A stretch of DNA of 64,000 nt from UMGS1908 sp045655005 (GTDB lineage: Bacteria; Bacillota; Clostridia; Christensenellales; UBA1242): assembly GCA_045655005.1 (NCBI GenBank), contig JAZOOJ010000007.1:186001-250000 (forward strand). Reading direction: 5' to 3'. The translations under genes and the position numbers were made by a program. The notes beneath the pieces were generated by a model. It made no database searches and was not told the DNA's origin. It saw only the letters and a list, made by a program, of their open reading frames with translations. Below are positions 42,175 to 51,475 of this stretch, in pieces; the stretch's first letter is position 1, and each line of letters begins with the position of its first letter.

Positions 42175-44061
42175 TTATTGTATTTTGCGCTTTTTTCGCT
42201 TTTTTAAATATATTGTTGAATTTTGTGCAATTGATATTGTTAAAAAATGACTATCTTTATATTCTTCTTCAAATGAAGTTTTTAAATTTGAATTCCTTAA
42301 ACCACTCCCGCCATACTTCAACTCGTCACTTGAAAAAATTTCCTCGTATTCACCTTGATCAAGATATATTCTGTAATTGTCTAACCTTATCGGAGAAAAA
42401 TTACAAACAACAATTATCTTATCGCCCTTTTTGTTTTTTCTTGAAAACACTACTACGTTATTTGTTTTATCATTTGGAATAATCCAGTCAAAACCGCTCC
42501 AATCAAAATCAATCTCATACAATTCGTTATGCGTTAAGTAAAACCAATTAAGCTCTTTCACATAATCTTGAAGCATTTTATGTTTCTCAAATTTTAACAA
42601 ATCATATTCAATAGCTTTTGTGTTATCCCATTCACTAAATTGCCCAATCTCAGAGCCCATAAATGAAAGCTTTTTACCAGGGTGTGCCATCATATATCCG
42701 TAAAATGCACGCAATAAATTAAATTTTTGTTCATAATCGCCAGTCATTTTGTCTAGTAAAGATTTTTTACCGTGCACAACCTCATCGTGTGATATTGGCA
42801 ATATAAAATTTTCACTAAATGCATAGAACATAGAAAAAGTAATTTTGTTATGATTATCTTTTCTGTAAAAAGGGTCCATCGAAAAATAGTCTAAAACATC
42901 ATTCATCCAACCCATATTCCACTTATAATTAAATCCAAGTCCGCCCACGTGTGTAGGCTTTGTAACAAGAGGCCACGCAGTTGACTCTTCTGCAATCATT
43001 AATGTGTTTGGGAATTTATCAAAAATGACACAATTTAATTTCTGCAAAAAGGCAATTGCTTCTAAGTGCTCATTATTACCATAACTGTTTGGAAGCCACT
43101 CCCCATTCTTTTTGTCATAATCCAAATATAACATTGACGCTACTGCATCAACTCTTATCCCGTCAATATGATAAATATTCAAAAAGAACATTGCGCTTGA
43201 AATAAGAAAACTTTGGACTTCCGGTCTTCCATAGTTAAACCTTCTTGTACCCCAGTTTTTATGTTCTTTTCTGTCCCAAGATTCATACTCATATAAGCAA
43301 CTCCCGTCCCATTCAATCAATCCGTGTTCATCTTTTGGAAAGTGTGCAGGTACCCAATCTAAAATAACTTGAATGTTATTTTCATGACATTTATCCACAA
43401 AATACATAAAATCGTGAGGAGTGCCAAATCTACTTGTTACAGAAAAATAGCCAGTTGGTTGATAACCCCAAGAGCCATCAAATGGATATTCGGTCAACGG
43501 CATTAATTCAATGTGAGTGTAACCCATTTCAACAACATAAGGTATTAATTCATCAGCGAGTTTTCTATACGAAAAATAATTGCCGTCTTCATATCTTCTC
43601 CAAGAACATAAATTTACTTCATAAATATTCATTGGTTGTTCGTAATGATTTTGCTTATCTCTAACCAACATATAGTCTGAGTCATTCCATTCATATCCCG
43701 ACAAATCGTAAACTTTTGATGCTGTATCTCCATTTGTTTGGCTGTGAAACGCATATGGGTCTGATTTAAAAGTTTTTTTACCAAAACGAGTAGTTACGAG
43801 ATATTTGTAGTTGTCAAATATTTTACAATCCGGAATAAAGACTTCCCAAATATCTCCGCAATTTATTCTTTGCATTATTCCACGACTCTCGTCCCAATTA
43901 TTAAAATCTCCAACAACACTTATATGTTTTGCTTTTGGTGCAAATACTCTAAAAACTGCACCAGAAACACCATTTTCTTCGTGCAAATGGCAACCCAAAA
44001 ACTCATAAGAGTTATAATAAGTTCCTTGCTGAAACAAGTATAATGCTTTATCTTTTTCCAT
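42175..44061 (-). CDS. glgB: 1,4-alpha-glucan branching enzyme (GH13)
   Basis: About 628 residues. The N-terminal CBM48-like domain (FQQGTYYNSYEFLGCHLHEENG...FRVFAPKAKHISVVGDFNNW) precedes the barrel: LDWVPAHFPKDEHGL (I), GIRVDAVASMLYLDY with nucleophile Asp (II), IAEESTAWP with Glu (III), LPISHDEVVHGK with Asp (IV). Start uncertain: ATG at 44061 has GGAG 7 bases before; another ATG at 44097 has GGGGGAA almost touching. First gene of the glycogen operon; TTGACA...TAAACT about 60 bases upstream is a possible promoter. Confidence 0.94.
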   Translation of the reverse strand: MEKDKALYLFQQGTYYNSYEFLGCHLHEENGVSGAVFRVFAPKAKHISVVGDFNNWDESRGIMQRINCGDIWEVFIPDCKIFDNYKYLVTTRFGKKTFKSDPYAFHSQTNGDTASKVYDLSGYEWNDSDYMLVRDKQNHYEQPMNIYEVNLCSWRRYEDGNYFSYRKLADELIPYVVEMGYTHIELMPLTEYPFDGSWGYQPTGYFSVTSRFGTPHDFMYFVDKCHENNIQVILDWVPAHFPKDEHGLIEWDGSCLYEYESWDRKEHKNWGTRRFNYGRPEVQSFLISSAMFFLNIYHIDGIRVDAVASMLYLDYDKKNGEWLPNSYGNNEHLEAIAFLQKLNCVIFDKFPNTLMIAEESTAWPLVTKPTHVGGLGFNYKWNMGWMNDVLDYFSMDPFYRKDNHNKITFSMFYAFSENFILPISHDEVVHGKKSLLDKMTGDYEQKFNLLRAFYGYMMAHPGKKLSFMGSEIGQFSEWDNTKAIEYDLLKFEKHKMLQDYVKELNWFYLTHNELYEIDFDWSGFDWIIPNDKTNNVVVFSRKNKKGDKIIVVCNFSPIRLDNYRIYLDQGEYEEIFSSDELKYGGSGLRNSNLKTSFEEEYKDSHFLTISIAQNSTIYLKKRKKRKIQ

Positions 44062-44180
44062 TAAAAGCTCCGTTAATTTTAACGCCCCTTTGAACATATT
44101 CCCCCAATTATTTATAATAGTTTACTTAAATAATTATTAATTGTCAAACAAATAACACTTTATGTAAAATTTAGCAAAGA

Positions 44181-44213
44181 AAAAATGACTCAGGAATTAA
44201 CCCTGAGCCATTT
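44181..44213 (-). terminator. Terminator of the dnaB-alaS-DUF4097 operon
   Basis: CTCAGG/CCTGAG extended across one mismatch by ATG/CAT, then TTTTTT on the minus strand. Confidence 0.8.
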
Positions 44214-44227
44214 TTATTTTTTTTACT

Positions 44228-45850
44228 TTATTTACTTTCTTTGACATAGTTTTCGCATACAAAAATCTCGCCTTTGTCTGTAATAATCTCAATATTTGCG
44301 TTAATATCTGTTAAAAAATAATAATCTTTTATAATTTCTCCAAAAATATTTATATTATTAGCTTCGGTTGTTGTTAGATTATATGTCAATTCATTATTTA
44401 TTGCTTCAATAATTACTGGTTTATCTTTTGCTAATACCTTCACTCCTTTTTCAAGCGACGCCATTTTCAAATTAACTGAACCTTGTGTTTCAATTTTTAT
44501 AAGACCCGCCATATTCTCTGCAATCACATCACCTTTTTTTGAAACAACTACAACTTCGGTTTCATTGTTTGCCGAACCGATATATGTTACATCACCACTT
44601 TTTGTTGTTACACTATGTTTCCCACCAACGGCATTTGTAAATAAAACATTTCCACCTAGAGTATTTATTTCAAAATTTGCATTTAATGTATTATCGTTTT
44701 GTCCCAGCGACACATCTCCACTTCTTGAATTAATAGAAACATTACCGTTAGACTTATTCACTTGAACATTTCCGCTTCCTGCGGTAATTTTGACATTAGT
44801 ACATTCTTCAATATCTATAAATCCATATATAGTTTCAATTGTACAGTCCGATACATTTTCCGCCCAAACATCGCCACTTTTTGTAGTTAGTGTACAAACA
44901 CCACTTCTTCTACCGTTAAGTTTAACATTCCCGCTTTTTGTGGTTATTATGACATCTCCCGTATAAGAAATTGTTTCTGCACCAAGCGTTATATTTCCGC
45001 CTTTTGTAGTAATTTCAGCATCACCATAAACATCTATAACAACATTTGCATTGGTAATTATCTTTGCGTTCCCTGTTACTTTTGCCACATCATCGGTGGA
45101 CGACGCAATCTTCGCAGAACTTGCTTCAACATCTAATTCTGTACAAGAATTAAAATACATTCCACCACCTTGTGCTTTGTAAGTAATTTTACCATCAATT
45201 GGATCTGCTATTTTAATCTTTGAATTTTCTGATTCTATATAAAGTTCGCTTATTTTAGCACCACTATTAATATTGGTTGCTTTCGACTCCAAATTTAAAT
45301 GCAACTTTGAAAGTGTTACATCGTTCACATCAACCTTTCCGCCTGTTGTAATTATAAGGTCGCTTAGCATTCCATTCAATCCATCAATTGTAATGTTTGA
45401 ATTTCTGCTTTGCACAGCAACTACGCCCCTATAATAAATTGGCACTGAAATAGTTAAAGCACTTCCGTCAATTCTATTATGATATACAACCGGTACATAC
45501 TCTTGAACGGCAATACTTACTTTATTCCCCGCATTGTCCACAGCTAAATCTGGATGTTCAACAGTTTTTGTGTAGCCATTAAATTGCTCATCCAAAACAA
45601 CAGAAAATGTATAACTTTGTACAAAAACGATGTTAATTGGAATGTTGTCACAAGATATATTAAACTCTTGAACTGACGAATCAGCACAATAAACCGATTG
45701 CTTTTCATAATAACTTCCGCTTGTTGATCGGATATACCTTAGTCCTAAAATATCTAAACCAGGCATAATCATCATTGTTACAGCAAGTCCAACAGTTATT
45801 ACCAAAAAACTGCATAAAACCAAAAAAATGTTAAAGACTACTTTGTTCAT
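44228..45850 (-). CDS. DUF4097-type beta-helix protein with N-terminal anchor
   Basis: 540 residues. One membrane segment (about 5-30), then from about 60 a long right-handed beta-helix pattern with repeating 'SGDV', 'KGGNI', 'TKSGNVKLNG', 'RSGDVSLG' turns characteristic of DUF4097/GIN-type (putative adhesin) domains. The family is of unknown function; many members sit on the outer face of the membrane. AAGGAG site; 24 bases after alaS in the dnaB operon, an unusual place for a surface protein. Confidence 0.8.
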   Translation of the reverse strand: MNKVVFNIFLVLCSFLVITVGLAVTMMIMPGLDILGLRYIRSTSGSYYEKQSVYCADSSVQEFNISCDNIPINIVFVQSYTFSVVLDEQFNGYTKTVEHPDLAVDNAGNKVSIAVQEYVPVVYHNRIDGSALTISVPIYYRGVVAVQSRNSNITIDGLNGMLSDLIITTGGKVDVNDVTLSKLHLNLESKATNINSGAKISELYIESENSKIKIADPIDGKITYKAQGGGMYFNSCTELDVEASSAKIASSTDDVAKVTGNAKIITNANVVIDVYGDAEITTKGGNITLGAETISYTGDVIITTKSGNVKLNGRRSGVCTLTTKSGDVWAENVSDCTIETIYGFIDIEECTNVKITAGSGNVQVNKSNGNVSINSRSGDVSLGQNDNTLNANFEINTLGGNVLFTNAVGGKHSVTTKSGDVTYIGSANNETEVVVVSKKGDVIAENMAGLIKIETQGSVNLKMASLEKGVKVLAKDKPVIIEAINNELTYNLTTTEANNINIFGEIIKDYYFLTDINANIEIITDKGEIFVCENYVKESK

Positions 45851-45874
45851 TTATTCTCCTTGAAACAAAACTTC

Positions 45875-47701
45875 TTATTCGATTTCTGCCCTAATTCTTC
45901 TAACCCCAGCGCTGCTACTTTGCTCTTTTACTATTTTAAACTTTCCAATCTCTCTGCTGTTCTTAACGTGTGGACCACCACAAATTTCCTTTGAGTATTC
46001 TCCAACACTATAAACTTTGACAACGTCGCCGTATTTGTTGTCAAAAATTCCAATAGCACCGGACTTTTTAGCATCTTCAACACTCATCTCTTCCATAGTT
46101 ACATCAACTTCTTTTTGAATAACATCGTTGACATAATTTTCAACCATTTCAATTTCTTCTTTTGTCATAGGTTTGTCGTATGAGAAGTCAAATCTTGCGC
46201 GTTCACTTGTAATATTTTGTCCACGTTGGAAGACAGAATCCCCTAGAACTTTTCTAAGACCGGATTGCATTAAGTGAACTGCGGTGTGGTACCTTGTTTC
46301 AATTTCGCCACCTTCACTTAATCCACCTTTGAACTCACCTTTCTCAGCAGTTTTGCTCTTTTCTTGATGTTCTTTAAATGCTTCATCAAAACCATCTTTA
46401 TCAACAACAAAGCCACGTTCTTCTGCCATTTCAATGGTTAATTCAATTGGGAAACCAAATGTATCATAAAGTCTGAAAGCCGATTTGCCATTAATAACAT
46501 TCTCAACGACTGCATTAGGGTCATTTTTAAGCATAAATTCACGCTTTCTGTTTATTCCGTCAACAACCTTTTCAAACTCTTTATTACCTTGAACGAGCAT
46601 TTTTTCAAACTTTTGTACTTCTTTTGAAATTTCATCTAAAATATATTGTTTTTTCTCCACTAACAATGGATATGCTTCGTTATAAACTTCGTCGATATAA
46701 ATAGTTGCAATATCGTTTAAAATTGAACAATCTAAATTTAATTGCCTGCAAAATCTTATAGCACGACGCATAATTCTTCTTAAAATATAGCCAGCACCCA
46801 CGTTTGATGGAACAATACCATTTACATCTCCAATAAGCATTGTTGCTGTTCTTGTGTGGTCTGCAATTATACGCATTGCACGTGTAGATTTTTCGTCCTC
46901 GCCATATTTTATTCCACTAACATTTTCAAGCAATGCAATTGTTGAAATAAACAAATCGGTTTGATAAACATCATTAACATTGTTTAAAAACAACAACATT
47001 CTTTCAAAGCCAAAACCTGTGTCAACATTCTTATTTGCAAGCGGTTTATAACCATCAGCGGTCTTTTCATATTGCATATAAACATCGTTGCCAATTTCAA
47101 CAAATCTTCCACAATCACACTCTGGTCCACAATGTTCACTACAAGACATATCGTGTCTTGGATAAAACCATTCATTATCTGGTCCACACGGAGTTCCCGT
47201 TGTTCCTTCAAGTTCCCACCAGTTATCTTTCTTACCAAGATAAAAAATGTGTTCAGGTTTTATTCCTAATTCTTTCAAATATTCGGCAGTTTCATTATCT
47301 CTTGGAGCACTTTCATTCCCCTCAAATACTGTTGAACGCAATTCTTCTGCCTTTAAACCAAACTCTTTTGTTAATAGTTCAAAAGTCCAAGCAGTTTTTT
47401 CTTTTTTAAAGTAATCGCCAAGACTCCAATTCCCCATCATTTCAAAAAATGTTAGGTGTGATGCATCTCCTATAGATTCAATATCAACAGTTCTTACACA
47501 GCCTTGAATATTACAAAGCCTTGTACTTCCGCTTGGGTGTTTTTCTCCAAGCAAAAATGGCATTAGTGGTTGCATTCCCGCAACATTAAACATAACTCCA
47601 GTTGTTCCATCACCAATCAATGAAACAGCCCCTATATCCGTATGACCCTTTGAAATATAAAAATCGAGCCACTTTTTTCTTAATTCTTTACTTGAAATCA
47701 T
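45875..47701 (-). CDS. alaS: Alanyl-tRNA synthetase lacking the C-Ala domain
   Basis: 608 residues against about 870 for the usual bacterial enzyme. The class II core begins SSKELRKKWLDFYISKGH, with GDASHLTFFEMMGNWSLGDYFKKE (motif 2 region) and GAGYILRRIMRRAIRF (motif 3). The editing domain keeps its zinc set: HTAVH (HxxxH) and CGGPH (CxxxH). The chain ends at RRIRAEIE, so the C-terminal dimerisation/tRNA-binding C-Ala domain is missing. The stop is followed directly by the SD of the next gene, and no frameshifted remainder is visible downstream. AGAGAGG site. Confidence 0.92.
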   Translation of the reverse strand: MISSKELRKKWLDFYISKGHTDIGAVSLIGDGTTGVMFNVAGMQPLMPFLLGEKHPSGSTRLCNIQGCVRTVDIESIGDASHLTFFEMMGNWSLGDYFKKEKTAWTFELLTKEFGLKAEELRSTVFEGNESAPRDNETAEYLKELGIKPEHIFYLGKKDNWWELEGTTGTPCGPDNEWFYPRHDMSCSEHCGPECDCGRFVEIGNDVYMQYEKTADGYKPLANKNVDTGFGFERMLLFLNNVNDVYQTDLFISTIALLENVSGIKYGEDEKSTRAMRIIADHTRTATMLIGDVNGIVPSNVGAGYILRRIMRRAIRFCRQLNLDCSILNDIATIYIDEVYNEAYPLLVEKKQYILDEISKEVQKFEKMLVQGNKEFEKVVDGINRKREFMLKNDPNAVVENVINGKSAFRLYDTFGFPIELTIEMAEERGFVVDKDGFDEAFKEHQEKSKTAEKGEFKGGLSEGGEIETRYHTAVHLMQSGLRKVLGDSVFQRGQNITSERARFDFSYDKPMTKEEIEMVENYVNDVIQKEVDVTMEEMSVEDAKKSGAIGIFDNKYGDVVKVYSVGEYSKEICGGPHVKNSREIGKFKIVKEQSSSAGVRRIRAEIE

Positions 47702-47715
47702 AAATTTTCCTCTCT

Positions 47716-49296
47716 TTAATCAAATATATCCCCGTTTGGATCTTCTGGTGGGAAGTCTACGTCATCTACACTATTAGGCGAACCATCACCAACCATATCT
47801 GGCATACCTGGCATGTCAAATGGAGGTAAATTGCTTCCGTCTACAAAAATATCGTTAAAATCACCCACCTCAACCAATTCTGGTCCCTTTATTCGTTTTG
47901 TTTCTGGTGGTGCAGATTCGATAAGACTTTGAGTTTCTCCATCACGAGGCAAGTTAACAAAACTAACTCTTGAACCCTTCCAACCAATAAATACACTACC
48001 GATTTTACCACTTCTATGCTTTGCAAAAATAATTTCGGCTGTATAGTCTGAACTCGCTCCTTCTTTTTCAATACCTTTCATTTCTTCTGGCTTATGTATA
48101 AACATAACAATGTCAGCATCTTGTTCGATAGCACCAGTTTCACGCAAGTCGCTTAATACAGGTTTTTTGCTTACACGATTTTCAACCGCACGTGATAACT
48201 GACTTAGAAGCAATACTGGAACATTCAATTCTTTCGCTAGTATCTTCATTCTTCTTGAAATATCTGAAACTTCTTGTTGACGACTGTCTGTCTTTTTATC
48301 ACTATACATCAACTGCAAGTAGTCAATCATTATTAGGTCTAAGCCTTGCTCTCTTTTTAACTTACGACATTTTGATAAAATGTCCGATGGAGTATTAAGA
48401 GTACTATCATCAATAAAAATTTGAGTTCCCTTCAATGTGTTCATAGCATCAAATAGTTTCGCCCAGTCTTGACTTGAAAGCTTTCCACTTAACGCTCTTG
48501 ACATATCAACGCCCGCAACCGAACACATCATTCTCTGTACAAGTTGCGCCTTACTCATTTCCAGTGAGAATACCGCACACTTTTTCTTTTTTAGTGCCGC
48601 ATTTACAATGAAGTTCATTGACAACGCTGTTTTACCAACCGCAGGACGGGCAGCAATTACAACCAAGTCAGAATTCTGCCAACCTCTTGTAATCTCGTCA
48701 ATTGCATAGAATCCAGATGGTATTCCTTGTGTATCCCCCCCAGACTTATTGATATCTTCAAACTTTTGAATTACAACATCTAAATATGGGTCGATGTGTT
48801 CAAGTTCTGACACCTGACCATTTTCAGCCAGTTCAAATATGCTTTTCTCTGCATTGTCAAGAGAATCTTCGTCGCCATTGTATGCTTTTCTTTCAACCCT
48901 TTCACAAACCTCTATAAGCTTTCTGTTTGTGGCACATCGTTTTACGATCTCTGCATATTGACTCCACCTAACAGCCGATGGCACAACGTTCGTCAAACTC
49001 ATAATAAATTGTGCCCCACCAACGCTATTTAAACTATTCATTTGTTCAAGTTCGTCAGTTAGTGTGATGTAGTCTATTACAACATTTCTTGAATAAAGAT
49101 TTGTCATCGCCTCAAAAATTTTGCGGTTAACCTCAGAATAAAAATCCGACGCCTTTAATTTACTGACGATGCCAATACAAGCGTCTTCTGAAATTAATGC
49201 ACAGCCTAAAACACCCAATTCTGCGTCCATACTATTTGGCAAAATTTGAGCAACGTTTTCAGATATTTTTTTTGTTTCATTTGTCTTTTGTGCCAC
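47716..49296 (-). CDS. dnaB: Replicative DNA helicase
   Basis: 526 residues. N-terminal domain (PNSMDAELGVLGCALIS, DFYSEVNRKIFEAM) followed by the RecA-like motor: AARPAVGKTALSMNF (Walker A), DLIMIDYLQLM (Walker B), DLRETGAIEQDADIVMFIH and the arginine-finger region AKHRSGKIG. A ~65-residue Pro/Asp-rich tail (GDFNDIFVDG...PPEDPNGDIFD) is longer than usual and probably disordered. GTG start at 49296 is preferred because GGGGGAG lies 6 bases before it; the frame also runs back to a TTG over the SD. First gene of dnaB-alaS-DUF4097. Confidence 0.94.
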   Translation of the reverse strand: MAQKTNETKKISENVAQILPNSMDAELGVLGCALISEDACIGIVSKLKASDFYSEVNRKIFEAMTNLYSRNVVIDYITLTDELEQMNSLNSVGGAQFIMSLTNVVPSAVRWSQYAEIVKRCATNRKLIEVCERVERKAYNGDEDSLDNAEKSIFELAENGQVSELEHIDPYLDVVIQKFEDINKSGGDTQGIPSGFYAIDEITRGWQNSDLVVIAARPAVGKTALSMNFIVNAALKKKKCAVFSLEMSKAQLVQRMMCSVAGVDMSRALSGKLSSQDWAKLFDAMNTLKGTQIFIDDSTLNTPSDILSKCRKLKREQGLDLIMIDYLQLMYSDKKTDSRQQEVSDISRRMKILAKELNVPVLLLSQLSRAVENRVSKKPVLSDLRETGAIEQDADIVMFIHKPEEMKGIEKEGASSDYTAEIIFAKHRSGKIGSVFIGWKGSRVSFVNLPRDGETQSLIESAPPETKRIKGPELVEVGDFNDIFVDGSNLPPFDMPGMPDMVGDGSPNSVDDVDFPPEDPNGDIFD

Positions 49297-49325
49297 TACA
49301 TACTCCCCCAAGTTAAAGTACTTTT

Positions 49326-49354
49326 ATTATAGCAAATCATATATATTTAGTCAA
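49326..49354 (-). promoter_or_regulatory. dnaB operon promoter
   Basis: Minus strand TTGACT, 17 bases, TATAAT. Confidence 0.85.
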
Positions 49355-49417
49355 GATACAAACGGCTTTTTAACAAAAGTTGAAAATATGTTAAAAACAA
49401 AAATAAAAAGATTGAAA

Positions 49418-49446
49418 TTGACAAACGTTAGTTTGTGTAATATAAT
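49418..49446 (+). promoter_or_regulatory. serS promoter with palindrome in the spacer
   Basis: TTGACA, 17 bases, TATAAT. The spacer holds ACAAAC-GTTA-GTTTGT (49421-49436), a perfect dyad overlapping the -35 end; it could be an operator. Confidence 0.85.
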
Positions 49447-49479
49447 GTAGACAACCATTTGTTTAGGAGATTGAAAATT

Positions 49480-50769
49480 ATGATAGATATCAATATTTTA
49501 CGTGAAAATCCAGACCTTGTACGTGAAAATATAAAAAAGAAATTTCAAGACGATAAACTTTTTCTTGTCGATGAAGTTTTGGACCTTGATAAAAAGAATC
49601 GTGCATTAAAAGTTGAAGGCGACAATCTTCGCGCCGAAAGAAACAGACTTTCAAGTGAAGTTGGACGACTTATGAAAGAAAAGCAAATCGAAGAAGCCGA
49701 CAAAATTAAATCGATTGTAAAAGCAAACGCAAACAGACTAGTTGAAATTGAAGAAGAACAATCCAAAATTGACGCCGATGTTAAAGCAAAAATGATGAGA
49801 ATCCCAAACATTATCGACGCTTCTGTTCCAATCGGAAAAGATGACAGTGAAAATGTTGAAGTTCAAAGATTTGGCGAAGCAGTTGTTCCTGAACACGAAA
49901 TTCCATACAACGCAGATATCTTAGAATCTATTTGCGGACTTGACAAAGAAAGTGCAGGACGCACAAGCGGTAATGGATTTTATTACCTTATGGGTGATGC
50001 GGCAAGACTTGTTACAGCAATGATTTCATATGCTCGTGATTATATGATTGACAAAGGATTTATATATGCCATACCACCATTTATGATAAGAAGCGATGTT
50101 GTTACTGGAGTTATGAGTTTTGCTGAAATGGTCGCCATGATGTACAAGATTGAAGGCGAAGACCTTTATTTAATTGGCACAAGCGAACACTCTATGATTG
50201 GAAAATTTAAAGACCAGATTCTAAAAGCCGACCAATTACCTGTAACAATGACATCTTACTCACCTTGTTTTAGAAAAGAAGTTGGTGCACACGGAATTGA
50301 AGAACGTGGAATTTACAGAGTTCACCAATTTGAAAAGCAAGAAATGATTGTTATATGTAATCCAGAGGAATCTATGGTTTGGTACAATAAAATGTGGTCA
50401 TACACCGTAGAAATATTCAGAAATTTGAATATCCCTGTACGTCAACTTGAATGTTGTTCTGGCGACCTTGCCGACCTTAAAGTTAAATCTTGCGACATCG
50501 AAGCTTGGAGCCCAAGACAAAAGAAATATTTTGAAGTTGGTTCTTGTTCAAACCTAAGCGATGCTCAAAGCCGTAGACTTGGAATTCGTGCGAAAGGTGA
50601 AAACGGAAATTACTTCCCACACACACTAAACAACACAGTACTTGCTTCAACCAGAGCATTGATTGCCCTACTTGAAAACAACTACAACGCCGATGGCACT
50701 ATAACAGTTCCAGAAGCCCTTAGGCCATATATGGGAGGAAAGGAAATAATTGTTCCTAATAAAAAATAA
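49480..50769 (+). CDS. serS: Seryl-tRNA synthetase
   Basis: 429 residues, class II. An N-terminal antiparallel coiled coil (about 30-100; LKVEGDNLRAERNRLSSEVGRLMKE) binds the tRNA-Ser long arm. The catalytic core has FRKEVGAHGIEERGIYRVHQFEKQEM (motif 2) and NTVLASTRALIALLENN (motif 3, with the usual G-S-G-x-A/T replaced by N-T-V-L-A-S-T-R-A). Start at ATG 49480 with TAGGAG; a TTG seven codons upstream precedes the SD and is rejected. Monocistronic. The short leader has no T-box. Confidence 0.95.
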   Translation: MIDINILRENPDLVRENIKKKFQDDKLFLVDEVLDLDKKNRALKVEGDNLRAERNRLSSEVGRLMKEKQIEEADKIKSIVKANANRLVEIEEEQSKIDADVKAKMMRIPNIIDASVPIGKDDSENVEVQRFGEAVVPEHEIPYNADILESICGLDKESAGRTSGNGFYYLMGDAARLVTAMISYARDYMIDKGFIYAIPPFMIRSDVVTGVMSFAEMVAMMYKIEGEDLYLIGTSEHSMIGKFKDQILKADQLPVTMTSYSPCFRKEVGAHGIEERGIYRVHQFEKQEMIVICNPEESMVWYNKMWSYTVEIFRNLNIPVRQLECCSGDLADLKVKSCDIEAWSPRQKKYFEVGSCSNLSDAQSRRLGIRAKGENGNYFPHTLNNTVLASTRALIALLENNYNADGTITVPEALRPYMGGKEIIVPNKK

Positions 50770-50776
50770 AAATAAT

Positions 50777-50809
50777 AAAAAGAAGTGAGCAATAGACTCA
50801 CTTCTTTTT
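50777..50809. terminator. Bidirectional terminator
   Basis: 13-bp stem AAAAAGAAGTGAG/CTCACTTCTTTTT with a 7-base loop. It serves serS and the converging unknown operon. Confidence 0.9.
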
Positions 50810-50848
50810 ATTATGCTTTAAACATAATTAATTCATTTTCAAAACCTG

Positions 50849-51457
50849 TTAATTACTCTCATTTTCCCCACTATAATTATTTGAGTTTTCTAAATAATTT
50901 TGCACAATTTTTGAATATGGTTGATTTGCGATTGCAATAAGTGCGATAAGTGATTGTGGCGTTAATTCTTGACCGTGGCATAATATACTCGCCAAGTAAC
51001 CTATGAACAAATTATCATTTTCTTCACTTAGACCTTTTTGAGTCTGTTGTTGAAACAATTGTTCAAAATCTTCGTTTGTCTTAAATCCTATTTCTTTTGC
51101 TTGGGAGATTAGCGTTTGCAACAACCAATCCTCAGGGGTCATAAGAACGCAATCTTTTAAATCTCTGTTTCGCCTTACAATCGATTTAATATGATCTTCT
51201 TGTGTCGCTTTACCCATAGCTCTAGCAATTAACATTTCTTCGCTTGATACATTTGGATAGGAATCAATCATTTTGTCAATTTTGGCATTAACCCCACAGT
51301 CGTATGTGGCGGAATATACAGAAAGTGCTTCTAAACATTCTAACTCACATAAAGTAATAAAATCTTGTTCTACCCTTTCAAAATAACCCTCAAGCATAAA
51401 TTTTGCTTTAAATATTTGCCAATCATGGCTTAATTTTTCTTGTCTTTTACTTAACAT
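50849..51457 (-). CDS. Hypothetical protein, paralogue of its upstream neighbour
   Basis: 202 residues, all-helical and soluble. It shares with the next gene upstream the pattern 'hD-x-x-I-x-KAKF-x-L-x-x-x-F', 'IDKMIDSYP-x-x-S-x-E', 'R-x-[ML]-G-x-x-T-[QK]' and the diagnostic 'ANQPYSK', so the two are an old tandem duplication. The C-terminal tail is Asn/Ser-rich. GGGGAA site; 18 bases between the genes. No family recognised. Confidence 0.65.
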   Translation of the reverse strand: MLSKRQEKLSHDWQIFKAKFMLEGYFERVEQDFITLCELECLEALSVYSATYDCGVNAKIDKMIDSYPNVSSEEMLIARAMGKATQEDHIKSIVRRNRDLKDCVLMTPEDWLLQTLISQAKEIGFKTNEDFEQLFQQQTQKGLSEENDNLFIGYLASILCHGQELTPQSLIALIAIANQPYSKIVQNYLENSNNYSGENESN

Positions 51458-51475
51458 TTTTATTTCCCCATTTAC

